Position numbers and translations under genes: made by a program. Of a DNA stretch of 64,000 nt, positions 25,528-33,784 are shown in pieces. Source of the stretch: Hyphomicrobiales bacterium. GTDB lineage: Bacteria > Pseudomonadota > Alphaproteobacteria > Rhizobiales > Rhizobiaceae. The notes beneath the pieces are model-generated. The model saw only the letters and a program-made list of their open reading frames with translations, searched no databases and was not told the DNA's origin. The stretch spans positions 50,224-114,223 of the forward strand of contig QEVK01000007.1 of the NCBI GenBank assembly GCA_003577315.1, given 5' to 3'. The first letter of the stretch is position 1; every line of letters begins with the position of its first letter.

Positions 25528-26286
25528 TCAATAGTCGAATTGCAGTTCCGGGCCGTTGGCGAACGGCAGCTCCAGCCCGTTCGGGCCGGCGACGCTGAGC
25601 AGGGCCTTGCCCGTCGTGCGGATGTCGTGGACGATGCCCTTCCTGGCCGCGGCCGGGTTGTTTGCCCCGAGCGCGGCGAGGATATGCTCGTGGTCCGAGG
25701 CATTCCAGGGCATCGAGGGGATCAGCAGCGACATATACATCGTCGGACCGAATTGCAGCCACAGCGATTCGATCAGCGGCATGAGGACCGCGGACCCGGC
25801 CGCCTCGTAGAGCGTGAAGTGGAACTTCTGATTGGACGACAGGCAATTGAGGATGTCGCGCTTCTCGATCGCCGTCAGCAGTTCCTTGTTGATCGCGCCC
25901 AGCTCCTCGATCAGCTCCGGCCGGACCTTCCTGGCGGCGAGCTCGGTGGCCATGCCCTCCAGCACCTCGCGCACGGAGAACAGGTCTCTCAGTTTCTCGG
26001 GGCTCAATCTCGGCACGCGCACCGATCCCCCCTTGGTCTCCTCCAGGGCGTTGGCGGCGACCAGGCGGCTGAGCACCTCGCGCACCGGCATGGGACTGGT
26101 GCCGAGGCCGGCGGCGAGCTTGCGCAGGCTCATCACCTGGCCGGGCAGGAAGGCGCCGACCATGAGCCCGCGGCGCATGTAGTGCAGAACGTGCTCATGG
26201 ACGTGGCCGCGAGCCGGCTTCGATCCGTCCTTGCCGGCGGGCTTGCTCTCAATCTTGTCGACGCGCATCCTGCCTTGGGCCTCCAT
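25528..26286 (-). CDS. GntR-family regulator with FCD domain
   Basis: A 252-residue regulator with a GntR winged helix (about residues 28-95; QVMSLRKLAAGLGTSPMPVREVL) and an FCD domain (about 100-235) including the metal-binding Asp/His pattern LSSNQKFHF and SDHEHILAAL. It heads the RidA-CobW genes. Its own promoter carries a 13-bp-phased TGATCT/TGATCA pair (site D), as expected for autoregulation, so it is the best candidate for the protein that reads all six arrays. Confidence 0.87.
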   Translation of the reverse strand: MEAQGRMRVDKIESKPAGKDGSKPARGHVHEHVLHYMRRGLMVGAFLPGQVMSLRKLAAGLGTSPMPVREVLSRLVAANALEETKGGSVRVPRLSPEKLRDLFSVREVLEGMATELAARKVRPELIEELGAINKELLTAIEKRDILNCLSSNQKFHFTLYEAAGSAVLMPLIESLWLQFGPTMYMSLLIPSMPWNASDHEHILAALGANNPAAARKGIVHDIRTTGKALLSVAGPNGLELPFANGPELQFDY

Positions 26287-26380
26287 CGCGGTTTCTCGAG
26301 TTCCGTGCTGGCGCGAGCCGGCACCGCCGCGCCTATCCGGCGCCGCGGACCGGGAACACGGAGGGACAGATCGATATCTG

Positions 26381-26399
26381 TGATCTCATATTGTGATCA
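26381..26399. promoter_or_regulatory. TGATCA operator pair, 13-bp phase (site D)
   Basis: TGATCT at 26381 and TGATCA at 26394 lie about 95 bases upstream of the GntR start (26286), 13 bp apart. The remaining sequence to 26634 holds no gene that I can support; it is a short gap downstream of the cysteine hydrolase gene. Confidence 0.68.
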
Positions 26400-26634
26400 A
26401 TAGATGACTTTCACCCGAACGGCAACCCGTAACCGGCCCCGCACGCGGCGATCCGAAGGCAGGCCGCCAGCCCGCGCCTTCGGCTCGACATCGAACGCCT
26501 CCCCCGGAGCCGCCCCGCCGATGCCGCGTTCTTTCCCACCCTCACCACTGTAGAGCACGGCGGGATATTGGCAACAACTCCTGCTTGCGGCCGCCGGAAC
26601 CGCCGGCCGTCCCGGCGCGTCGCGCGGTCAGGAA

Positions 26635-27624
26635 TCAGGCCGTCGCGCCGACCTGATAGAGCTCCACCTTGGTGCCGTCGGGGTCGGCGATGTAGATCGT
26701 CAGGCCGTAGGGCCCGTCGTGGAGATCGGTGTAGTAGCGCACGCCCGCCTTCTTCAGCCTGGCATCCATGGCGCGGACGTCGTTGACCTCGAAGGCGATG
26801 TGGTCGAGCTGGCGATGGCCGGCCGTCTTGCCGTGGATCAGCGCGATGCCCTGGTGGAACGCCGTGAAGGGGCGGCCGTCGGCCAGCGGCTTGGCCGGGC
26901 GGATCGTGAAGCCCAGCAGGTTGGTGTAGAAATCGACGGATCTGTCGATGTCGTCGACCATGATGAGCTGGTGGCCGTAATTGGTGACGCGCGGCTTCAC
27001 CTGCCCGTCGATCCAGTCGAGGACCTCCGAGGAGTGGGCGATCTCGCAGAAATACTGCTTCCACACCTGCTTGGCCGTCGCCTCCCAGTCGGCGTTGACG
27101 CCGGACACGCAGTCGTCGACGGCGACGACGTCGAGGTCGCGCAGATAGGCCTCGCGGATCGAGGTCTCGACGCAGGCGTTGGTGGTGGCGCCGGTCACGA
27201 ACAGGTGCTGGGTGCCCAGCATCTTCAGCATCATTTCCAGCCGCGTCTCGTAGAACGCGCCGAAGCGGTGCTTGCGGATGACGAAGGCCGGATCGAAGTC
27301 GGCGAGCGGCTTCAGCTCGTCGATGATCTGCTCGTCCCAGCTGCCGGCCAGCGCCGAGACCTGCTTGCGCCGGGCTGTGTGGCCGAGCAGCTTCTTCCTG
27401 GCGCGGTTGTGGTCGACGGCGAAATGCTCCTGCATCGTCCAGATGACCGGAATGCCGGTGTCCTGGCAGCGCTTGATCAGCCTGGCCAGCGGCGGCACGA
27501 TCGCCGACAGGCGCCTGGTGTCGACGCCCGAGATGCCCAGCGTGCCCTTCTCGTGGATGAAGGCGTTCTGCAGGTCGATGACCAGCAGCGCCGACTTGCG
27601 GTAGTCGAGGGCCTCAAGGCTCAT
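26635..27624 (-). CDS. Isochorismatase-like cysteine hydrolase fused to a VOC (glyoxalase) domain
   Basis: A 329-residue two-domain protein. Residues about 10-205 are an isochorismatase-like hydrolase with the triad Asp in LLVIDLQNAF, Lys in IRKHRFGAF and nucleophile Cys in TGATTNACVETS; this superfamily includes N-carbamoylsarcosine amidase, ureidoacrylate amidohydrolase (RutB) and biuret hydrolase. Residues about 217-329 form a VOC domain (GHQLIMVDDIDRSVDFYTNL, then LDHIAFEV and DPDGTKVELY) with plausible His and Glu metal ligands. The fusion is uncommon. It ends a six-gene overlapping operon and would be a suitable partner for the hydantoinase, cleaving a carbamoyl or amide product. Confidence 0.83.
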   Translation of the reverse strand: MSLEALDYRKSALLVIDLQNAFIHEKGTLGISGVDTRRLSAIVPPLARLIKRCQDTGIPVIWTMQEHFAVDHNRARKKLLGHTARRKQVSALAGSWDEQIIDELKPLADFDPAFVIRKHRFGAFYETRLEMMLKMLGTQHLFVTGATTNACVETSIREAYLRDLDVVAVDDCVSGVNADWEATAKQVWKQYFCEIAHSSEVLDWIDGQVKPRVTNYGHQLIMVDDIDRSVDFYTNLLGFTIRPAKPLADGRPFTAFHQGIALIHGKTAGHRQLDHIAFEVNDVRAMDARLKKAGVRYYTDLHDGPYGLTIYIADPDGTKVELYQVGATA

Positions 27625-27821
27625 CACTTGTGCTCCGCCATGTCGATGCCCAGCACCCCGCCCCGGCCCCAGCTGTCCTTGGGCGTCTCGTGGATCACCA
27701 CGTGCAGGTGATCCGGCTTGCAGGCGGCCTCCTCCACCATGGCCCTGGTGATGGCCTTGACGAGGTTGCGCTTCTGCTCGACGCTGCGCCCCTCCCACAT
27801 CTCGACGATGACGAACGGCAT
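27624..27821 (-). CDS. 4-oxalocrotonate tautomerase-family small protein
   Basis: A 65-residue protein beginning MPFVIVEMWEGRS. After removal of Met, Pro1 acts as the catalytic base in this superfamily, which moves protons in enol/keto and related reactions. The conserved SVEQKRNLVKAIT helix and a later VVIHETPKDSWG match. The gene starts one base beyond the preceding stop, and its TGA overlaps the next ATG (TGATG). It probably tautomerises an intermediate made by the operon. Confidence 0.88.
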   Translation of the reverse strand: MPFVIVEMWEGRSVEQKRNLVKAITRAMVEEAACKPDHLHVVIHETPKDSWGRGGVLGIDMAEHK

Positions 27822-27822
27822 T

Positions 27823-28506
27823 CTATGTCTCCTCTTTTTCGGCGGGCGGCGCGCCCGAGGCCCAGACGGGCACGGCGGGCGCGAACCCCGAAACCAGATC
27901 GTTGCCCGCCCGGTCGGCGCCCGAGAGCAGCCACAGGGGACGGTTCGAATAGTTGACCAGCACCTGTTCTTCCATGCAGGCGCGATGGGCGGGATGGGCG
28001 GGATCGCGCTCGAAGCGGCTCGTCGCCGGCATCAGCCTGATGACGTAGAGCGGCTCCGCGTCGTCGAAGGCGGCCAGCGCTTCGGGCCGCATCTCCTCGA
28101 GCGGGATCGCCGCGGCCGTCGGCTCGTCGCGTCCCGGCCTCACCAGCACCAGCGCCCCGGCGAGCGGCGAGACCGGCCAGTAGCGGCCCTCCCGCCCCTG
28201 CCGCACGAACGCGCGGTAGCGCGACGCCTGCGCGAACAGCTCGCTGTCCCACAAGATGATGTCGGGCCCGAGAACCCCGCGCGCGGCGTCGAGGACGAGG
28301 TCGCTCTCGCACAGGTCGAGGAAGGCCCACGGATCGGTCAGGCCGATGCAGTGCCCCCACGGATTGTGTATCCCCGACAGCCTTTCCTGGCGGATCGCCT
28401 CCTTGCGGGCGGCGATGCGCGCCACGACCTCGCGCAGCGGCGCGCGCGCGGGCGTCAGCGGCACGCGGCCGGCGAGGTCCAGGCCGTCGGGGGCAACCGC
28501 CGTCAT
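27823..28506 (-). CDS. PhyH-like protein lacking the iron-binding triad
   Basis: A 227-residue protein. LCESDLVLDAARGVLGPDIILWDSELF (about residues 64-90) is very like the early part of phytanoyl-CoA dioxygenase-type (PhyH) proteins, but the WHQD or HxD...H motif that binds Fe(II) in that family is not visible; the corresponding stretch reads SRYRAFVRQGREGRYWPVSP. It may be a non-catalytic paralogue or a new function on the same fold. Its start overlaps the hydantoinase stop (ATGA) and it ends one base before the tautomerase gene, so it is a genuine part of the operon. No reaction is proposed. Confidence 0.6.
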   Translation of the reverse strand: MTAVAPDGLDLAGRVPLTPARAPLREVVARIAARKEAIRQERLSGIHNPWGHCIGLTDPWAFLDLCESDLVLDAARGVLGPDIILWDSELFAQASRYRAFVRQGREGRYWPVSPLAGALVLVRPGRDEPTAAAIPLEEMRPEALAAFDDAEPLYVIRLMPATSRFERDPAHPAHRACMEEQVLVNYSNRPLWLLSGADRAGNDLVSGFAPAVPVWASGAPPAEKEET

Positions 28507-29849
28507 GAGGGAACCGTCACGCAGCGGCCGCGGCCGTAGTGGCGCTCGTCGACGGCGCCGTTCTCGTAGACCACCTCGCCGCGCGCCACCGTCATCACCG
28601 GCCAGCCCTTGAGCTTCCAGCCCTCGTAGATGCAGGTGCCCTTGCCGGTGTGGGTGACCGTGCGCTCCTCGTCGAGGTCGACCAGCACCAGGTCGGCGTC
28701 GAAGCCGACGTCGATGTGGCCCTTGCGCGGCCACAGGCCGAAGCGGCGCGCGGGATTGAACGAATTGAGCGCGACGAGCCGCGACAGCGGTAGGCCGCGC
28801 TGGTGGACGCCGAAATGCAGCATCAGCGGCAGCTCCCAGGGGAAGCAGACGACGCCGGGGAACTCGGTCCAGATGTCGGTGAGCTTCTTGGGCAGGAACG
28901 GCACATGGTCGGTGCCGAGGCTGTAGACGGAGCCGTTCATGATGCCGGCCCACAGGCCCTCGAGCTCGTTGCGGTCGCGCAAGGGCGGCGAGATCTTGGC
29001 GCGCATGTCCAGATCCTCGTCGTAGCAGGTGCGCGTCAGGTAATGCGGGCAGGTCTCGACCGTCACATGCACGCCGCGCGCCTGCGCCTCGGCCGCCAGC
29101 ACCGGGCCCATGCCGACGGAGGTGTGGACGAGATGCAGCGAGCAGCCGGTCTTCTCGGCGAGGAAGATCATGCGCCTGATGGTCTCGACCTCGCAGAAGG
29201 CCGGGCGCGATTCCGTATAGGCGCCGAGGTCCTGGCGGCCGGTGGCGGCGATCTCCTTCTTGATCCAGGAGGCGATCTGCGTGTTCTCGCAGTGGACGTT
29301 GATGACGCCGCCCGGGATCTTCGCCAGAATCCGCATCGCGGCATAGACCCAGCCGTCGGTGGCCGGCACGATGCCGATCGGGTTGTCGGGCTCGTAGCCG
29401 AAATAGCACTTGAACGACCTCACGCCGGTCCTGGCGACGAGCTCGGGGATCTCGGCGATGTGCTCCTCGCGCTGGATGCCGAAGTGGAAGCCGAAGTCGA
29501 CGACCGCGTTCTCCTCGCCCAGCGCCTTCCGTTCCTCGTAGAACGGCAGGTAGGATTCCTTGAGGTTGCGGATGTAGAGCAGCGCGGTGGTGACGCCGCC
29601 GGACGCGGCCGCCGCCGTCTCGGTGCGCATGTCCTCGGGATAGGGGAACTTGACGCCGAGGTGGCAGTGCGGGTCGATCACGCCGGGCATCAGCACCCGC
29701 CCTTCGGCGTCGATGGTGCGGGTCGCGTCGGGCAGCACCTCGTCGGCGCCGGTCAGCACGATCCTGCCGTCCTTGACCGCCACGCCGCCGTGGAACTCGC
29801 CGTCGTGACGGACCACCCGCGCATTCTTGATGACCAGATCCGCCTTCAT
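28503..29849 (-). CDS. Dihydropyrimidinase/hydantoinase family amidohydrolase
   Basis: A 448-residue cyclic amidohydrolase. Metal ligands are seen in DPHCHLG (residues about 59-65), the carboxylated Lys in FKCYFGY, VHCEN, LHLVHTS and the catalytic Asp in GTDHVPF. These enzymes open five- or six-membered cyclic ureas and amides such as hydantoins and dihydropyrimidines to N-carbamoyl acids. GGAGG precedes the ATG, which overlaps the previous stop. Together with the downstream cysteine hydrolase it could complete ring opening and carbamoyl removal; allantoinase- or dihydroorotase-like action is not excluded. Confidence 0.85.
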   Translation of the reverse strand: MKADLVIKNARVVRHDGEFHGGVAVKDGRIVLTGADEVLPDATRTIDAEGRVLMPGVIDPHCHLGVKFPYPEDMRTETAAAASGGVTTALLYIRNLKESYLPFYEERKALGEENAVVDFGFHFGIQREEHIAEIPELVARTGVRSFKCYFGYEPDNPIGIVPATDGWVYAAMRILAKIPGGVINVHCENTQIASWIKKEIAATGRQDLGAYTESRPAFCEVETIRRMIFLAEKTGCSLHLVHTSVGMGPVLAAEAQARGVHVTVETCPHYLTRTCYDEDLDMRAKISPPLRDRNELEGLWAGIMNGSVYSLGTDHVPFLPKKLTDIWTEFPGVVCFPWELPLMLHFGVHQRGLPLSRLVALNSFNPARRFGLWPRKGHIDVGFDADLVLVDLDEERTVTHTGKGTCIYEGWKLKGWPVMTVARGEVVYENGAVDERHYGRGRCVTVPS

Positions 29850-30736
29850 CGTTTCGCCTCCAATATGCCTTCGATGCGCCTGCCGATGCCGCTCCACTGG
29901 CTGCGGCCGACGGTGACCGGCGCGCGCGCGCCCATGCCGCGGGCCCACACGGCCTTCAATCCCAGCGCGCCGGCCGCGTCGCGGTCGATGGTGCCGGGGG
30001 GAGCCGCGACGTCCACCAGAAGCGCGTGCTTGGGCAGCAGCGCGAGCTGCTCGCGCTCGAGCAGCCGCTTCGGCACGCTGCCTATGACGATGTCCATGCG
30101 CGGCAGGTGGTCCGGCAGGTCCTCCAGCGTCAGCGGCTCGGCGCCGGCCGCGTAGGCGGCGGCGCGCTGCACCGGGTTGCGGGCCGCGACATGGACATGG
30201 GCGCCGAGCGCCACCAGCGTGTGCGTCAGGAGCGAGCCGATGGTGCCCTGCCCCACCAGCATGACGTTCGACTTGTGGATGGTGATCTTCGTGTTCTCGA
30301 TGATGACCTTGAGCACGCCCTCGACGATGGCCGGCCCGCGCAGCAGCATGAGGTCCACGTCCCACTCATATTCGTGGAGCGTAATGCCGAGCGCCTCGCA
30401 ATGGCCCTTCAGATTGGCGTCCGCCCAGCCGAGGATGATGTGGGCGGGCCTGTTCATGCCGGCCAGCATCTCGCGCGTCGGGATGATCTTTTCCGGGCAG
30501 GACGGGGCGAACAGCGCGCCTTCCGGCGTGATGCCGGGAATCGGGAAGAGCGCGATGTCGGCGCCCTTCAGCGCGTCGGCGGCATCGCTCGCGTGGTAGA
30601 CGCCCTCTATGCCCTCCTGCGGCCAGGGAAAGCCGTAGGCACGCACGGTCGCGCCGGCGCGAACCGCGCAGCGGGCGATCTCCTGCTCGCGGGCGTCGCC
30701 CGCCACGATGGCGACGACCGTGTTCGCCCAGCTCAT
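29846..30736 (-). CDS. Dipicolinate synthase subunit A-like NAD(P)-binding protein
   Basis: A 296-residue protein resembling SpoVFA/DpaA. The N-terminal segment has VAIVAGDAREQEIARCAV and IALFPIPGITPEG, and a Rossmann-type motif MLVGQGTIGSLL occurs near residue 160, followed by HVHVAARNP. DpaA works with DpaB in spore-formers to make dipicolinate, but this organism shows no sign of sporulation and DpaB was not found. In context it probably acts as an oxidoreductase on a heterocyclic amino acid or imine. It overlaps the genes on both sides by ATGA. Confidence 0.72.
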   Translation of the reverse strand: MSWANTVVAIVAGDAREQEIARCAVRAGATVRAYGFPWPQEGIEGVYHASDAADALKGADIALFPIPGITPEGALFAPSCPEKIIPTREMLAGMNRPAHIILGWADANLKGHCEALGITLHEYEWDVDLMLLRGPAIVEGVLKVIIENTKITIHKSNVMLVGQGTIGSLLTHTLVALGAHVHVAARNPVQRAAAYAAGAEPLTLEDLPDHLPRMDIVIGSVPKRLLEREQLALLPKHALLVDVAAPPGTIDRDAAGALGLKAVWARGMGARAPVTVGRSQWSGIGRRIEGILEAKR

Positions 30737-31821
30737 CTCGCCCTCACCTTCTCGATCACCTGCGCCTTGCTCATGCCGGCGATGCCCATCGCCTCGGCGG
30801 TGCGGCCGCCCTTGCGGTAGTCGGTGCCGACCGCGATCTGGGCGAGGCCATAGAGCGCGCCCGCCACCGGCACATCGACGCCCGCGATCCTGGCGAACTC
30901 GAGGAACGGCAGCAGCCCGTGGCCGAAATCCTCCTTGTAGTAGCGGTATTCGAGCGAATCCGGGCCCTTGATGCGCTTGTTGGCCTCGCCGCCGGCGATG
31001 GCGGCGCGGAAATCGCCGGTGTCGGTCACGTCGGCCTCGACGGTACCGAGCAGCTTCATCTCCTCGATGAGGTTGGGCAGGTCGTGGCCGAAGGCGCGCG
31101 CCACCGCCAGCCGCTCCTCGTCGAGCTGCTTCAGGACGCGGGCGACGCCGGGGGTCATGGCGTCGACGTAGAAGGTGAAGTCGCCGCCGGTGGCCTCGAC
31201 CCAGGCCGCCGCCAGGACGGCGCCCGGCGGATGCAGGACCATGTTGACGTTGGAGAGATCCGAGGCGATCACGTCGGCGACCGGGGTGAGGCCGGAATAG
31301 AGCTGCCCCGCGATCTCCAGCGCGTCCGCGCCGCCGTTCAGGGCCGCTGCCTTGAGCTTCTTGGCGCGACCGCTGACCGTGACGCCGTCGGGGCGGTACT
31401 TGCGCGCGACATAGGTCAGCGTCGAGAACTCGACCACCGGCGGCGCGGCGCGGCCGCTGCGCGAGAAGGTCTCGGCGAATTCCAGCGCGCCGCCGGTATG
31501 GCCGGGATTGAGCACCACGAGCTTGCCGGACGGCCAGCCGGCGGCGGCAAGCGCGGAGGCGATCGCCGAATGCGAGAAGGTCGGCAGCACCACCACGGCG
31601 ACGTCGACGCCATCGATCGCGGCCTTGAGATCGGTGGTGATCCGGGCGGGGCGGGCGACGCCCTCGCCCAGCTTGCCCTCGTAGGCGACGCCGCCCAGCC
31701 GCACATGCGGCTCCAGCGTCTCGGCGGACCGGGCCCAGAAATGCACGTCATGTCCGGCCTGGGTCAATTCCGCGACCGAGGCGGCCCCGCCCGCGCCCGC
31801 GCCCAACACTGCAACTTTCAT
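30733..31821 (-). CDS. NAD/NADP octopine/nopaline dehydrogenase-family protein
   Basis: A 362-residue protein. The N-terminal Rossmann motif VAVLGAGAGGAA is followed by a C-terminal helical domain with VLHPPGAVLAAAWVEATGG (about residues 195-213), including the His-Pro pair common in opine dehydrogenases. Such enzymes form or cleave secondary amines between an amino acid and a keto acid. GGAGGAG lies before the ATG. It is the first gene of a six-gene operon with four-base overlaps; site E lies in its promoter. Confidence 0.8.
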   Translation of the reverse strand: MKVAVLGAGAGGAASVAELTQAGHDVHFWARSAETLEPHVRLGGVAYEGKLGEGVARPARITTDLKAAIDGVDVAVVVLPTFSHSAIASALAAAGWPSGKLVVLNPGHTGGALEFAETFSRSGRAAPPVVEFSTLTYVARKYRPDGVTVSGRAKKLKAAALNGGADALEIAGQLYSGLTPVADVIASDLSNVNMVLHPPGAVLAAAWVEATGGDFTFYVDAMTPGVARVLKQLDEERLAVARAFGHDLPNLIEEMKLLGTVEADVTDTGDFRAAIAGGEANKRIKGPDSLEYRYYKEDFGHGLLPFLEFARIAGVDVPVAGALYGLAQIAVGTDYRKGGRTAEAMGIAGMSKAQVIEKVRAR

Positions 31822-31931
31822 TCTCTCCTCCGAGGATCGACGGTCAGCCGTGCCGGCGGCGCGATCCCGCGCCGCGGAGCCGGGCATCGCGCCCGCCCCT
31901 TCCTGCATCGAGCGGCTGCCGTCGATTATAT

Positions 31932-31950
31932 TGATCACACTTTATGATCA
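31932..31950. promoter_or_regulatory. TGATCA operator pair, 13-bp phase (site E)
   Basis: Two perfect TGATCA elements start at 31932 and 31945, 13 bp apart. On the minus strand TTGACA lies beyond them (31966-31961), so the array occupies the spacer and -10 region of the octopine-dehydrogenase-like operon promoter. The flanking TGATCACAATTGAGATTGTCAAG, running to about 31967, is close to that of site C. Confidence 0.72.
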
Positions 31951-31987
31951 CAATTGAGATTGTCAAGCGCGGGAACGGGCTTCCGCC

Positions 31988-32419
31988 TCACCCGGCCTGG
32001 TGCCCGAGGCCGGCCGCCTCGATGCCGGCCACGGCAGCGAGCTCGTCGTTGTCCGAGGTGTCGCCGGTGATGCCGACGGCGCCGAGGAGCGCTCCCGACC
32101 GGCTGCGCACGAGAACCCCGCCCGGCACCGGCACGATGCGCCCGCCTGAGACGGCGTTGAGGCCCTCGACGAAATGCGGGCGGTCCTTCGCCGCCCGGTC
32201 GAGCCAGCGCGACCCCATGCCGACCGCCAGCGCGCCATAGGCCTTGCCCGAAGCGATCTCGCAGCGCAGCATCGACGCGCCGTCCTGTTTCTGAAACGCC
32301 TTGAGGTGGCCGCCGGCGTCCAGCACCGCCACGGCGAGCGGCTTCATCCGCATCTCGACGCCCTTGGCGAGGGCGGCCTCGACGATGGCATTGGCCATGG
32401 CAAGCGTCAGTTCGGTCAT
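31988..32419 (-). CDS. GlcG/HbpS-family protein
   Basis: A 143-residue single-domain protein of the GlcG/HbpS family, with AVLDAGGHLKAFQKQDGAS in the first half and VPGGVLVRSRSGALLGAVGITG in the second. HbpS binds haem; GlcG is found with glycolate oxidase genes but has no settled reaction. Its neighbour is an amino acid oxidase with a glycine riboswitch, 58 bases upstream, so it is likely co-transcribed and may assist a redox or cofactor step. GGAG precedes the ATG. Confidence 0.8.
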   Translation of the reverse strand: MTELTLAMANAIVEAALAKGVEMRMKPLAVAVLDAGGHLKAFQKQDGASMLRCEIASGKAYGALAVGMGSRWLDRAAKDRPHFVEGLNAVSGGRIVPVPGGVLVRSRSGALLGAVGITGDTSDNDELAAVAGIEAAGLGHQAG

Positions 32420-32477
32420 TTCGATCTCCTTCGCCGTTGGACGGGGTGCCTCATGGGGTCGCTCAGGGGGGAGCCGG

Positions 32478-33731
32478 TCAGGCGGCCAGCGAAGCCGGCG
32501 CCGGCAACTCGCCGGAAACGGCGGCGGCGACCATCTGGGCGGTGGCGGCCGACAAGGTCCAGCCGAGATGGCCGTGCCCGGTGTTGTAGAACACGCCGGG
32601 CATGCGGCCCCTGCCCACTCTCGGCATCATGTCGGGCATCATCGGCCGCAGGCCCGCCCAGGGCACGACCCTGCTGGTGTCGATGTCGGGGAAGAGCGCG
32701 CGCGTCCAGTCGACCAGCGGCCGGATGCGGTCATGACGGATGTCGCGGTTCGCGCCGTTGAACTCGGCGGTGCCGGCGACGCGGAACCGCCCGCTCCCCA
32801 GGCGGCTGGTGACGATCTTGGCCCGGTCGTCGAGCAGGCTCACCCAGGGCGCGGCATCGCGGCTGCGCTCGTCGTCGAGATGGACGGTGATCGAATAGCC
32901 CTTCACCGGATAGACGTTGACGCGGTCGCCGAGCATCGCCGCGAAGCGCCGGCTGGCTATGCCGGCGCACACGACGATGCCGTCGGCCTCCTCCACCCGC
33001 TCCTCGCGCGCGCCTTCGCCGCCGCCCGCCCGATAGGCGATGCGGAACCTGCCCTTGCGCGCGATGCCGTCGACCTCGGCGTCGAAGATGAAGCGCGCGC
33101 CGCGCCGCTCGCACGCTCGGGCCAGCCCGAAGGCGAACTTGTGGATGTCGCCCGTCGAATCCGAGGGCGTGTAGAACCCGCCGTGGAAATCGCCGTGCAG
33201 CGTCGGCTCGATCGACCTCACCTCCTGCGCCGTCAGGGGCCGGCGGTCGAGGCCGCCCTCGACCAGCATGGCGTTGACCTCCAGCGCATGCCGGAAGCCG
33301 GGCTTGTCCCAATAGACGTGCAGGATGCCGCGGCGCACATGATCGAAGTCGATGTTCTCGCGCGCGGCGATGGCGAACAGGTGCTCGCGCGCCGCGATTG
33401 CCAGCCGCGTCGTCTCGATCGTGTTGCGGCGGTAGTTTCCGATGTTGGAGACGAACTCGGCGAGCCAGGCGTATTTGTGCCAGCTCGGCGTCGGGTTCAT
33501 CAACAGCGGCGCATCGCGCCGTATCATCCACCGGATGCCCCTGAGCAGCGTCGACCAATGGTTCCACACCTCGGCATTGCTGGCCGAAAGCTGGCCGCCA
33601 TTGGCGAAGGACGTCTCCATCGCCGCATAGCGCTGGCGGTCGAAGACGGTCACGTCGTAGCCGCGCTCGAGCAGGGCGTAGGCGGTGGTGACGCCGGTGA
33701 TGCCGGCGCCGATGACCACGATATGGGGCAT
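32478..33731 (-). CDS. FAD-dependent D-amino acid dehydrogenase/glycine-sarcosine oxidase (DadA-like)
   Basis: A 417-residue flavoprotein. The dinucleotide motif VVIGAGITGV opens the protein and METSFANGGQLSASNAEVWN (about residues 37-56) is the DadA hallmark; the C-terminal YNTGHGHLGWTLS closes the FAD site. DadA-type enzymes oxidise D-amino acids, glycine or sarcosine to imines or 2-oxo acids. The ATG has GGAGA nine bases upstream. A tandem glycine riboswitch lies in the leader, so its expression should respond to glycine, pointing to glycine or sarcosine as substrate or product rather than a random D-amino acid. Confidence 0.87.
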   Translation of the reverse strand: MPHIVVIGAGITGVTTAYALLERGYDVTVFDRQRYAAMETSFANGGQLSASNAEVWNHWSTLLRGIRWMIRRDAPLLMNPTPSWHKYAWLAEFVSNIGNYRRNTIETTRLAIAAREHLFAIAARENIDFDHVRRGILHVYWDKPGFRHALEVNAMLVEGGLDRRPLTAQEVRSIEPTLHGDFHGGFYTPSDSTGDIHKFAFGLARACERRGARFIFDAEVDGIARKGRFRIAYRAGGGEGAREERVEEADGIVVCAGIASRRFAAMLGDRVNVYPVKGYSITVHLDDERSRDAAPWVSLLDDRAKIVTSRLGSGRFRVAGTAEFNGANRDIRHDRIRPLVDWTRALFPDIDTSRVVPWAGLRPMMPDMMPRVGRGRMPGVFYNTGHGHLGWTLSAATAQMVAAAVSGELPAPASLAA

Positions 33732-33784
33732 TTCACTCTCCACAGCAAAGTTGGGGCGGGTCGCGACCCGCGGTTTTTCCCCAA

